A DNA stretch of 64,000 bases from Rhodocollybia butyracea (lineage: Eukaryota; Basidiomycota; Agaricomycetes; Agaricales; Omphalotaceae): positions 310,001 to 374,000 of the forward strand of contig JADNRY010000005.1 of NCBI GenBank assembly GCA_015501585.1. Direction: 5' to 3'. Shown one piece after another: positions 51,343 to 63,116 of this stretch (position 1 is its first letter; every line of letters begins with the position of its first letter). The position numbers and the translations under genes are program-made. The notes under the pieces were generated by a model, which was not told the origin of the DNA, did not search any database, and was given only the letters and a program-made list of their open reading frames with translations.

Positions 51343-52287
51343 TACAGCGCTGTCAGAAAATAATGGATGACTTCCCGCGGCGTCTAGGATCCTAGATTAT
51401 TTCTCTAGACGCACGGCATTCAGGGTTACAAGTAATCTAGTTCTGTGTTTCTAAACCGTGGCCAAAGAAAACCTAAACAGACTTTGATGCTGAGAAAGCT
51501 ACTCGGCATAAGCATAGTTTAAACAGAATGGTATTACTGAGCTTTTTCGCGGGAATCTTTGGTTGTTTGAGGTGAGGTGATGGAACAAAAGACATCCCTA
51601 GGGTTCCGGGATGCAGAATGGGAAAAATGGACTCTCGGGCGAAGTGATTTGCTCGGAGCATTGTCCAAATGGGGAGACTAAAATGATACGCGAAGTAGAA
51701 ACGCAGATTTAGGTCTGGAAGAGGGGGGGGTACCCCTCTTCTAGATTAGAATCTAGAAATGGGCTTGCGCTCATCAAAAGTGGAGCCGTCACCCTTTCCG
51801 AACGTCGGCAATGCTCGGCTGAGCTCGCTTAAGGCATTTAGAGATATTATTTAGGATCCTAAACCCCACGGGAAGTCACCCAATGTCAGTCGCAGAAAAA
51901 GAAACGCGAAAAAAAGAAATAGGTACGCGAGCATCAATGTTTGATGTGAAGGGTCAAGCAATTGAAAGTGCTCCATCCTGCTCCATCCTAACAAAATCCT
52001 CCCTTGTCTTCCCAACTTAGTCATGGGCTCCCACATATTAGCCAGGATCTGAAGCCCATATTGAGGACAGAAATACTCGAGATTAATCTAAGACTTGGTT
52101 ATAAGTACCGGTAAAGGGCCAGCAAGCACAAAAAAGAAGGGAATGTACTCTGGAAGCACAATTCTCAGAGCGCAAAACGGATCGGCCATCAAGCATCAGC
52201 GCATCAATCCTCGCGTACCTATTTCTTTTTTTTTCTTTTTTTTTCTTTTCTTTTTTGCGACTGACATTATTTTCTGACAGCGCTGTA
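51343..52287. mobile_element. Non-coding element with nested inverted repeats (MITE/foldback-like)
   Basis: The outer 23 bp at 51,343-51,365 recur as a perfect reverse complement at 52,265-52,287; inside a flanking TA they begin CAGCGCTGTCAG. A second inverted pair links 51,366-51,402 with 51,844-51,880 (about 28 of 34 bases alike, around the palindrome TAGGATCCTA). A third pair links 51,882-51,939 with 52,202-52,268 (both read AATGTCAGTCGC, an A-rich tract, then GAAATAGGTACGCGAG). No transposase frame is present. The TA flanks suggest a Tc1/mariner-like target duplication, but the nested order suggests insertion of one element into another or a foldback element. Confidence 0.7.
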
Positions 52288-52801
52288 AGACATGGATAAA
52301 CAAATTAAAGGATTTGGTGGAAGGCAATGATTCGATACGCAGTTTGATCAAGCGCAGTCTGGTACGTTAACTAACTTATTGAATCTTTTGTCCGAAGGAC
52401 TGACTGGAAGCTCCACTTGTCAGAAATACCCGCGTCGGGTTGCCATCTGTGAGCCCCACAGAAAGAGAGCAGCGACCAAAGTATAACGTCACAGTACGAG
52501 TGGGGCCTGCTGTCGCAACGTATGTCATGGTTTTGATGTCTGAAGAGCTCTGTTATTGAAAACCTGGATTTGGGTTGTAGGAAGGTTATAATGAAAATTT
52601 GATCGTTACACGAATAAAAGGGTGGGTTTTCAGCCTCCGTAGGCCATCATTGCAGGTCTCTTATAAAGCCTTATCACTCTTCTCTTATGGTTTCCAAACT
52701 TCCACCAAACCTGTATGCGAAATCCAATTTTTGCAACAAAGTTATAACAAATAATGATAAAGCTGAATGTCCCATACTAGCATACCTAGGGGTGATGCAT
52801 C
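52288..52801. other. Intergenic spacer
   Basis: About 510 bp downstream of the DUF2235 gene on its 3' side. No gene or repeat recognised. Confidence 0.4.
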
Positions 52802-54960
52802 CTAATCCACCCAGGTAACATGTTCGAGATCAAAATTGGCTCTGGGAATATACTTCATCCCATTCTCATATTGCGCATCCATTCTCAGTTTCACACTACG
52901 ATGAACCTTCACCCCTTCTTTTGCCCTCGGAATTACTCGCGCCTCTCCACGGTTCAATCCCACCTCTATCCAATGATCTCCTTCCCCATCATGGTACATG
53001 TTGGACACTGGAACATACTCTAAAATCCACCAAGCAGGTGAGAGTTCTAACTGGTCATACATGGGGCTCAATGCATCTTCCAGTTCAAACTCTTCCTCGG
53101 TTTTTTTCTCGGCCCCTTTTTCGTTGGTTAGAGCGACGGGCTTAGTGGTAGAAGGTATGGGTGCGAAGAAGCTTGGATTGGGCCGAATGTGAACGGAGGA
53201 GGTTGCGGGGGTCGGAGGCGGACGAGGACAGAGGACTCTGGGCCACTGCAAAGTGTCCGGGTCCAACCCCAACGAAGCAAGGCTGTCAGCATGAAACAAT
53301 ATTCCGGTGTTGGTCTTGAAACATTCACGAATCATCCATCGGAGTGGAATTCTCGCCAGGTTAGTGGTCTCATCGTTTGAGACAGATCCGCCTCCAACAT
53401 CTATGAAAAATGTTGGATTTCGCTTTCAATAAAGTATACCTCGTACGTACCACAATGGCATCCAGCGAACCATACCTACGAGTGTCAGAGAAAGTGAGTT
53501 TATGGTTCATTTGACATCCAGAGAACCATAAATATATACCTCTTCAATGTCAGTTTTCTGATTTGGATCTTTTCGGTATCGCTGTTCGAGATTATCAAGG
53601 TCATCAAAAGATTCAAGGTGATGAGTGAAAGAATATTTGGAACCGTGGTGAACATTATGGTGAGCTGCGTGGTGGTGCGAAGGTGGGTTCCATAAATTAG
53701 CTTTGAACTTGGCACGACGTTCATCCAAAGACAGAGCGTGACGGAAGGTCTTGACTAGGGTGTTCGATGTCGTGAAGGGCAGGCGGTTAGGGAAGAGCCC
53801 AACCGAATTGACGGTGTCGCTACAGTCCATCAACGAAAAGGATAATGGAAAAAGACGAAAAACCCACAACACTCCAAGAAAATCGATGTTAGCATCAACC
53901 GAAAACGCCGCCTTGAACGCTCTGGATTGCTCCCAACCCACTTCATCATTTCGAGAATACATTTTGTATGCAAAAGGGACCTAGTGGCGGATTAGAATTC
54001 GCCGAGGAGTAAAGAAAAAACGCATTACTTGTTGATGGTTACAAGCAGGGATTATTCCAACCTGAATACATATCGGAGTAAACGTTAATGATCGAGATAG
54101 AACGGGATTATTTTAATCACCTTGTGAATCATTCCTGCCAAACTTGAGAGGAAAGTCAGTCGAGGAGAGGAGCACCAATACTGAGGGCAATAGTTCACCT
54201 TCTGGCTACATATGCGCCTCGCGAAAAGCCAAAAATAGATATACGATCGCCTGCTTTGTCTGGTTCACAGTGAGTACATTCTTAGCGACTTGTCGCGCAG
54301 AGAAAAACTCACAGTTCTGCATAAGGAACTCGTAGCCGCCTGCTCACAGTTAGGGTCACGTCAAAGATACATATTCTCCCATAAACGAACCCATAACATG
54401 CGCGTCCAAATACCAGGCGATAGCCATATCGACAATCTATATACAGATATGAGAATCATAGTGTTAGATACAAATTTACGACTTGCCTTGTAGAAATTGG
54501 TCATCACTGGCGTGGCAATTTCAGGAGATGTATATGTGCCTATACCGGCCTAGAAGGTTGTCAGCAGAATGCAGAGAGAAAAGTCTAGTATCTTGAGTAT
54601 CTTGCCTGATAGTAGACCATCTGTTGGTCACTGTTATCCTTCTTGAGAGCCGCGAAGAATTGTACGATATTAGAGTTATCCGAATCGAACTGGTCGCCCG
54701 TTCTTTGTTTTTTTCAGAGAAAAAAAAATTAGCTAGATAGCCACATACCCGTCAAAGCATAGAACTAGCGTGCGATAAGGATGAAATGAGGGCACAATTC
54801 TGTCACTATCTACTTGACTACCACCCAGCCTTAGCGACTGGCCGTCTTGAAAGTGCTCTTCTGACATCGAGAACGCTGTAGCAGTCGGGGAGACCGCTAT
54901 CGTGTCCCCACTCAGAGTTGATATATTTCTGGTGTGCTTGCCATTGGGGGAAGTCGACAT
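52802..54960 (-). CDS. DUF2235 protein (Tle1-like alpha/beta-hydrolase)
   Basis: A fungal member of the DUF2235 family, related to the catalytic domain of bacterial Tle1 phospholipases; about 550 residues. ATG 54,960 starts MSTSPNGKHTRNISTLSGDT. The opening strand is TLVLCFDG (near 54,750), followed by SNIVQFFAALKKDNSDQQMV and YYQAGIGTYTSPEI. The nucleophile elbow is ISIFGFSRGAYVAR near 54,195-54,240 (GxSxG). Then come KMYSRNDEVGWEQSRAFK, DTVNSVGLFPNRLPFTTSNT and HALSLDERRAKFKANLW, all hallmark blocks. The C-terminal part ends IPRANFDLEHVTWVD with TAG at 52,802-52,804. Many short introns. Lipase activity is inferred from the family only. Confidence 0.88.
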
Positions 54961-56954
54961 GATACGTCCGAAGGCGTTCCAAGCGCGCTACCGCTAGTAG
55001 CTAGCGCTTTTGTAGTTTTGTACGAGGCTCGAAATCCGATTGGCTTTCGAGCGAGAGCACAGGATCTAGGATCCGCATCCGAACTCGGAGAAGTGGTCAA
55101 GATATAAATGAAATTTGCGTGCAGTATGTCAGCTTTTGAGCGGGGTCCCCTGAGGCACACGTACTATAGCAGAGTTCTTTCAGTTGAGATCATAAAATGA
55201 TGTATTGTAAGCAAGGACATTATTGATAGGTTAAGCGCTCTAAGCGCCACTGATACTGAACACAGGCACTCAACGATCCCAACTCTCAGATCTGGTCACG
55301 GTGGACGAGGGTGGACGTCGCTTCAAGTCGAATACTAAAATTCAACAATATCTGGCATTCCCCTTTTGTATCACCACCACCATATGCATCTGAGGTCAGA
55401 GACGTAAAAGTCCATGTTTTGCCGCGCTTGAATAACCTGCTATCCGCCGTTTCCTCTTTATCCCCGTTCCATCCATACTACTCATCCAATATATATCCGT
55501 ACTCTCCTGACAAGGAATTTTCCACGAAATGTCCAGAAGTGTCATCTTTCAGTCCGGGTACAAACTTCGAACTTCGCTTTCCCGACTTGTGCCACAAAGG
55601 TGATGTAGCTATCCTAGGAAACACGGCACCTGGCCGGTCTCCTTCTTTCTTTACTGAGTATTATTATTAACCCTCCTATTCTCGCGGTTAATGCGTGCGC
55701 AGATATGAGAGAAGTCAGCGTCAATCGGTGGGGATACGCGGATTCCGGAACTCTGTAGAGTAGTTTGGACTGATTCAGTGTGACTGGGACCCGTGGCAGT
55801 CTCTAGGAAAACTCGGTCCATCTAGTCTAGATCAAAGTTATTACCAGATCGATAGAAGAAAGAGACTACTAATTGTAACTGATAACGACTTAGATTGTTT
55901 ATGACTGACAATAGTCAACGCAAGCGCTTGCCTGCCTGCTTGGAAGGCGCATGGAATTTGTAAACTGTCTTTCCACTGTCGATTTTTCTTCGCAAGTTTT
56001 ACTCGAAGGACAGCAAGGAGAGGTCCAGGCTATATCACGGTGTGTGGAGATTAGGTCGTGGGCTGATGATTTGGGGCGGGACGTCAGGAGGCTATTAACT
56101 AGCATTGTGCACTTTTACCAACTGCACTGCAGTTTCCTGGCTGTGGAGTTGGCAGAATGAATCGACAACATGATCAAAGTGCAAGGTTCCACTGAATGAT
56201 ACATCGAGGAACTACTAACACGCAATACTGAAATTACTGTACACTCTCCTGTTGGCGCAGATGCTGATGTTATTGGGTCTGTGTCCCCTATGAGGCTGAC
56301 AACGTAGCTGGGCACGGATAGTCATAATCTTCCCGGAAATCAATTTTCGAGGGGCTGGATATGGCACCTGTATACTGGTGTTCTAGCACTCAATCTAGTG
56401 GAATGACGGCTCTACCGAGCGGAGCTCCTGTGCCAACAGTTGCTTTGTGAAATGATCCTGGCACAGACCAGGCCCCCTCCCAATCCGTGTACCATCAGTG
56501 TAACCAGGATTAGTGTAACTAGTCTTCCAGCAGGGAAACCAGTTTATATGCTCATAGGCTCAGCTGGAGAGCAAACCGGGGAATGAAAGGAAAGGGAAAA
56601 AGGAGCAAAGAAAGCAAAGTTACTTTAGATGGAAATCATAGCATGAAAGTGCTTGGACAGTAGAAGCTCAAAAATAGAAAGACCAAGGGCAGGAGAGGAC
56701 GCTATCGTCCCATGATACTTACTACGAGTTCTCTCGGCAGGCAGAAAACTTTTGGCCTACGCTTTGCAACAGTTTTGTTTCGGATCGGTTTGATAGCGTT
56801 CAAGTAGGTCTTGATTTCAGATTAGTTTCATAAGGAAACAGTACTTCCCATGCTGATCAACCGCATCGAGCTTCGGGTAGCATTCAAAGCGAAAATATGC
56901 ATCTGAGAAAACAAGTTAGGTACAAATAACAAGCTATACTGTACGATCCAGAAA
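54961..56954. other. Gene-poor stretch
   Basis: About 2 kb. Two open frames on + (55,311-55,670, starting with GTG; 55,951-56,160) lack domain features and good starts. The part near 54,961-55,150 is the DUF2235 promoter. No repeat or RNA gene recognised. Confidence 0.4.
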
Positions 56955-59900
56955 TCAATTACTGAACGGCCTTGAGGCAATTGAAAATGTTCCAGTAAAA
57001 CTACTGGGGAGTGAAGGTATTCCAACCGATATACCTTCGCTAAGCCTGAGGCCTTCCATCTTGAGAGATTCCAGTTCCTTCATCATAACACTTAGTCGGC
57101 CAAAGCGACTTTTTGTATCGGCCGTTGCGCCATCAGCAGGTATGATATCCTCGCTATCGTCGAAGCCTTTTTCGAATTGGCCCCAATCGGAACGCTGGGC
57201 TAGGTATGGCTTGAGTAACCTCGGTTCGATGCGGCCAAGATAGTTCTCGGTGATATAAGACTTTAGAATCTCAGGGCTAAGAAGGAAGACTTGTCCAAGT
57301 TGGCGAATAAACTCGAAACGCTCTGTCAGCGACGCGATGCCAAAGCTGCTAACCGTATCTTGATACATGCGTATATCCCTATAAGTGATTTGATGTAATG
57401 ATTGACGTTAGGCGTTAACAAGGAACAAGGACAAGGACAACACACTTGGCCAGCATCAACCCGCCGGTGGCGCTTACAGGGAATTTCCGAAGATGCTCTA
57501 GCAAGAGACTACGGAGTGTCAGGATCAAGTCTATGTGATTATCATAATGTGACTTGCCTGTGGAATGATACGCCGATTTCTGTCAAGAACAGCTCCAAAT
57601 TTTTGCCACTCAAGTTGACCTTGGCTGCATCTCTCACTTTCTCGAGCATATCACAGCAAGCTACACAAGGCTCCGTGTTGACTCGAGCGAATGAGATATC
57701 ATCGTTTTTCGGCTTGAAGTCGTTACGTTTTTGTTTGGAAAGCTGAGTTAACAACCACGAAACGATCACTAGAAATTTTCATGAGTAAGAAATGTAGCGA
57801 TGAGATAACAACTTACTATCTGTAAGACGATGCATGAATTGATTTACGCCACCTTCTAATCGACTAACAGTCTGATTGTTGAAGACAAGCATCTCTCGAC
57901 GAATAGTGACCGATGAACTTGCAAGTGGAAGCAGAGCGGTGTTAACATACTGTTGCCAGAGGTGGCAAATAAGGTCCACTGTCCGAAGAATAGAAAGAAC
58001 TTGAAGAAGGGGCTCAGCCTTGGAGTCAGCGGCATCCAGCCGAGCTTGAGCCCTAAAATTATGAAAAACGGTCAAAAATATGTCAGCGAACGGACGAATT
58101 TGACACACGTCTCGATTGCTTCTTCGATGTAGGCGGTGACTATCGCTTCGGCTAACACTCGAAGAAGTGCAAACGTGTTTTTTGCTCTATGCTCAGGATT
58201 AGGACGGTTCGGGTCTAAGGAGATTCATGACTCACACATCATTAGGCGCACTTAATTCAACGCATCTGCCGATGGCCTCCGCATGCCATTTTAGCATGAT
58301 TTCGGCGACATCTACACTGAGTTGGCCATCCTCTTCTCGCACGGGTTCTTCTTCGATGTTCTTTTCTGAATTGAGCCCACCAAATCTTAGAATAGCGTTA
58401 GCGGCCTGGGCAGAAGTTGTTTGAACGCCCCCGCTGGATGTGGTGGCGGCCGCCGTACTGAGCTGATTAACCACTCGGTCAAACATTGATGATTTGCCTT
58501 TCGGTGCTTTGATCTATTACACGGTGAGTGAATCTAGACTATAGACGAAAAGTCGAATATCCGACACATACTTGATGATAGCGTGTGAAGTCTTCTAAAA
58601 GCCTGCTGTAGAGTGTACCTAAGCTTTGACTTTCTCTTTCTAGATAACGCTGTCCTTCTGTGTATGGAACGAACAGCTCCTCTAATGCAGTTTCTAGCAT
58701 TGCCGTCAATGTAGTTGACGTCGTCGGTCCGGTATTAGATGAACCGCCTAAGGTTCTGCTAAAGTCTCCCACCTCAAATGGCAGACGAGAACCTGAGGCA
58801 GGTAACTCATATACTTTGAGATCTTCGACAAGCGTAGAAGCCTGAATATGAACAAGCTGTAACACTCGAAGATACGCCAAATCAGAAATCGCAGTAGCCC
58901 GATGAAGTAGCTGTTCCATATGCTGTTGAATCTGTGGCAAAGCCAATTTTAGCGGATTCAGACGAATAGAACGAGCATCTTACGGATTGAGCAAAAACAC
59001 GCTGTAAGAAGACTTGCATCACCACAGGAGGATTAGGGAATACCGCTTTGACAATTTGAGCTTCAGTGTCGACGGTAGTTCTGATTTCAGCGAACAAGTC
59101 TGTAAGCCCTCGTTCATTCTTGGGAGGACTGGTGTCTGGGTCGGAAATAACATTCCACCTACGCATGTTAAATGAGTGATCCAATTGTAGATGAACAGAG
59201 GTTGAAATTACAAGACAGTATCCTCGGTTTGTTTCGATTCTCGGACATTATTGATGAAGAAATCGTGTTGATTCACGTATACCTGGATACATGAAGAGCC
59301 TCCGTTGAATTCCAGAAGGGTTTGCGCACAATGCTGGAATAAACGATGAGTGAATATGTCCGAAAGAGAACGCCTTGCTCGTACATGCATCATCTTTGGA
59401 TCCCCTTTGCGATAACACCGGTCGAAGAGATTGAGCATCTCTTTTTCAAACTTTTCGCAATATTTCTCTATATTTTCGCGAGTCTGCGTCCAATTAACCA
59501 AATCTAATCTAAGTAAGTCTTGATTATCGCCACGTACCTTGTCGGCTGTCGGTAGATCCACCTCCTTTGCTACTGTATTCAATCTTCTTAGGAGAACAGC
59601 TACCTGTCGCCGACCTTGCCGACCCTCCTTCCTCAGTGCATCCAGCCGTGATGTATCTCCCCTGGCGAATTGATTGTAATAATCTATGATGTCGTACGCA
59701 GCCTGAGCTCTCTGGCGTTCAATGTGGACAGTCTCCAATTGTTCTCCTGCGGTAAAAATTCGTAGATACATCAGATAGAGTATGATTGAGACGTACCTAT
59801 TCTAATCGCTGTACTGCTGACTTCATTCATCCGGCTTTCCATTCCAGAGAATGAACTGCCAACTGCCTGAAAAGATAATTCAGGCAACCTCAAATTTACC

Positions 59901-60315
59901 AAGGGAAAGAAAATACCTCGAACCCGCGATTAAGTTCTGCCATCTTCTTCGAATATTCTCGTTCCGACACTCTGACGCTCTTCTCCATTTGTTCCGTCTT
60001 TGCTTGAACATCCTTGCGAACAGCAATGAGCTTGTCTACAGCCGCCTCGAATGTTTTGATAAAGGGCACTGGATCGAAAGCTTTGGAACAGTTTGTCAGG
60101 CAGATTCTCATAATAATAATAATTAAGTGGACCAACGTCCAGCATCAGCCGTAGACTGCGCGATGAGTTTCTCAGAAACACCTCCAACGAACTCTGTGAC
60201 CTCGAATTTTCCCTACAAATCGTTAGAAGTAACAGTATTAGAGATACTCGAGACCAACCTTAAAGGTTGAGAGCTGAAGCTGAGCTTCAACAGCAGGGTC
60301 CAGCTCCATATCCAT
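56955..60315 (-). CDS. SEC10: Exocyst complex component Sec10
   Basis: Sec10 (EXOC5) is an exocyst subunit that bridges Sec15 on the vesicle to the rest of the tether. About 900 residues with about ten short introns. ATG 60,315 starts MDMELDPAVEAQLQLSTFKG. The N-terminal coiled coil shows FEAAVDKLIAVRKDVQAKTE and SSTAIRIGEQLETVHIERQR. The family block YDIIDYYNQFARGD (near 59,680) is typical of Sec10. Later blocks include MLNLFDRCYRKGDPKMMHVR, YVNQHDFFINNVRE, and the C-terminal FEFIRQLGQVFLLSPEILKS and SRFGRLSVMMKELESLKMEG. It ends IASRPFSN with TGA at 56,955-56,957. The ATG lies 39 bp from that of the divergent RIX1 gene. Confidence 0.93.
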
Positions 60316-60354
60316 GAATGTTAGATAGTTAGCAACTGAGCGTCTAATCGATCG

Positions 60355-63078
60355 ATGCAAGCGCGCTTATTTGACTTTCCGCTTATGGAAAGTCCTCATT
60401 CTCTCAAAGCCTTGCTGAATTTTCATCTGGCCTCTGATGCCTCTGCTGTGATACATCTACCCTTTATCCTTGATTCTATCACTTCAAAACATTTTCAGCC
60501 GTCAAACCATCTGACAAAATGGACCTCAAGAGTAAATTCTCTTCTTCACTCGAAAGATGCTGGAGCACGATGGGCAGGTCTGTGCTTAGCGCATAGAACT
60601 TCAATATGCTCTAAATCGGTGATGATCGAGTGTGCTCAAAGCTGGCTTGGTATTGCAATTCCATTGCTTTCTGTTCGTATTTTTTTGTTTTCAAAACTCG
60701 TTTTCGCCGTTCTTGCTCAATTATTACTTGAAGAAAAAAGAGCCCCTACCAACATTGAAAGCGTCAATATACTTGTGCAGATTGATCTTCAGCAATGCCA
60801 CGGATATTCCTGAGTTCCAAAGACAAATTTCAACACCAAATGTCCCCAAGTTCACTACTGCACTTGTTCATTCTCTCGAGAAGGATGTTGATCTAGAACT
60901 GAAGGTTTGAATGAATAGTCAGTGTCCCTACCATATGCTTATACTGTGCAGAAAGTTGCTTTGAAAACTCTTACGCGACTTGTACCTCTGTACCCCAATA
61001 TCCATCGAGCTTCTCATCCGGCACTCTCAACGATCGTGTCGCGAATTTTCGTTCACGGTTCGGCAGGCCAGGAACTTGTCAGGCTTGCTTCCGAACTAGG
61101 CTCTGTTCTTCATTTCACGGGAGGCAAAGTCGGTGCGGCGAATTTATGGCGCAAGTCCCTGGACGAGTCAATGGTTTCTGCTTGGACGGCTTTCGTTGGC
61201 GTACGCACTACCGTTCCAGATGAAAATGGTAAGAGACCACATTACGCAATAGTATGTGTGCTCAAATACTATGCTAGGGCGTCTTCCACAGATGCAGCTC
61301 TTACATGAAGAGCCTATAACCTCCGTAACGCTCAGCATAGAGCGTTTATATACATCGATCCAAGTACTCTGTGACTTGCTTCAGTAGGTGCAATGCTTAT
61401 TAGTTTATTTTACTCTTCTCACATACAGCAGGTCTCCTACCCAACGACCAGTTCAAGTACCTGTTGGTTCATTGGTGAACCTTGCTTCGAAGATGATTCT
61501 TGTAACTGTGGATGATGAGGTAGGTTTATCTTCAAGTGCTTCTCGCAAGGATTTGAATCTATAATCCAATTAGCCTCCTGCCAACGTAGATCCCATCGTT
61601 TGGGCTACAGAGACATCTGTTATTCCAGGAATCTGGAAAATGGCATGCAAACTAATTACTCGTCTTACCAAGTGGTACGTTCACAATATAGATTCAGCCC
61701 TTTTCTTTGAACAGCTGTCGATAGCCTTGGTCGTCATATGTCTCCCTATTCATCGAGGTTGCTCTCCTATATCGTTTTCCACCTCGAACAAAATCTTCCG
61801 TCGTAAGGAATCTTTCACGTATCATCTGTCTGGATCCTTAAATTTTGTATCCAGGAGCCAACAAATTCCCTTCCTTAAAGCGGTCCACGCTCTCTTAGCC
61901 TATTGTCACCCTACACACTTACCATCCTTGTCCTCACGGTTGATAAAAACCCTCCTATCGGGCCTCACCCTTATTTTGCCCAACCAAACTGACATCCAGA
62001 ACAGTATCACGCAGGCAAATGGATCGGGCAAGGGCAAGAAGGGCAAGAAAAAAGCAAGAACGTACGAAGGCGACGAACTCTTCAGGGCTTCCAGCGATGT
62101 TGTATGTCCCGCAGTAGACGATGCGAAAGCCCTGCTGGCTGCTTGTGATGGTGAGGTCAGATATCTTTATCGAAACAACTTCTCATCTCTTGGTCCATGA
62201 TAGTCCTACAACTACTTTTGCGCAACAATACAGACGTGTCGCCTGCGCTGCAATCAATGGCTTCGCGAGTCATACTAGCCTTGTTCCTGGGGCTTCCACA
62301 AATAATACCCACCACATTGTCCCCATACCCCCAGGTTTATGGACTATTACTATCTAAAATTCACGAAATAGCGCTTGAACTTGGGTCTGGTTCTACCAGT
62401 GCTATGAGTAAAAGCCTGAACCTCGTTTTGGGTGCGGCATCAAACATGGACATTGACCAGGTAAATTACCCGACTCTGATTGGGTTCTTCAGTCTAATAT
62501 ACACGGAAATAGGACTTGTTGCGCAAAGTGGGTATCCTCATTCACCCTCGACTTCCCCTCTTCTTCGGCCATTGCCAAAGGTGGAGTACCTCACACTGTT
62601 CCGAACGGAGGAGAGTACAGAAGAGGCGGAAGCTCGACAGAGTCTGAGACTTGATTCTGTATCAAATACTACAGTGCCTGATGTGGTTACTGGTGAAGCG
62701 CCTTTGGTTCCCGAGTCGTCTCTGTCCTCTGCCCCTTCCTACTCAAAGCCTTCTATCCCATTGACACAGATTACAACTGCTACTCGGTCTCACGAGCAAA
62801 TTAAAGACTCAGCATCTACACTATCTTCATCTGTCTCCGCCTCTCTTGTGCCTGTGGTACCGCATGGGTCATCGCAAGAGCGACATGCAGATCCAGGCGT
62901 GGTACCTCTTCTATTCGCTTCCACCTCTTCTGCGCCTGCTGCACCCACAAAGCCTGCCTCTTTCGCATCTTATCCTTCCCAATCGACTACGACCACTGAG
63001 CTGGCTACTGCACCTCTAGATGATGCTGACGAAGAAATGCCTTCTATAAATTTAGACTCGGATTCGGATTCGGATTAA
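60355..63078 (+). CDS. RIX1: Rix1/PELP1-type ribosome biogenesis factor
   Basis: Rix1 works with Ipi1 and Ipi3 in pre-60S ribosome maturation in the nucleus. About 800 residues. The N-terminal Rix1 domain shows HLTKWTSRVNSLLHSKDAGA, RWAGLCLAHRTS and CAQSWLGIAIPLLS, then across a 58-nt intron KKEPLPTLKASIYLCRLIFS. Helical repeats follow (KVALKTLTRLVPLYPNIHRA; FVHGSAGQELVRLASE). The C-terminal third is low-complexity Ser/Thr/Pro/Ala and ends in an acidic tail (DDADEEMPSINLDSDSDSD), as in PELP1. Either ATG 60,355 or the in-frame ATG 60,385 may be used. Stop TAA is at 63,076-63,078. Confidence 0.87.
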
Positions 63079-63116
63079 TCATACGTCTACTCAAAAATGA
63101 TAGCCCTCAGATGCAA

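Noticed and set aside
55311..55670. 119-codon open frame on +
   Set aside because: Starts with GTG, has no domain character and no supporting exons.
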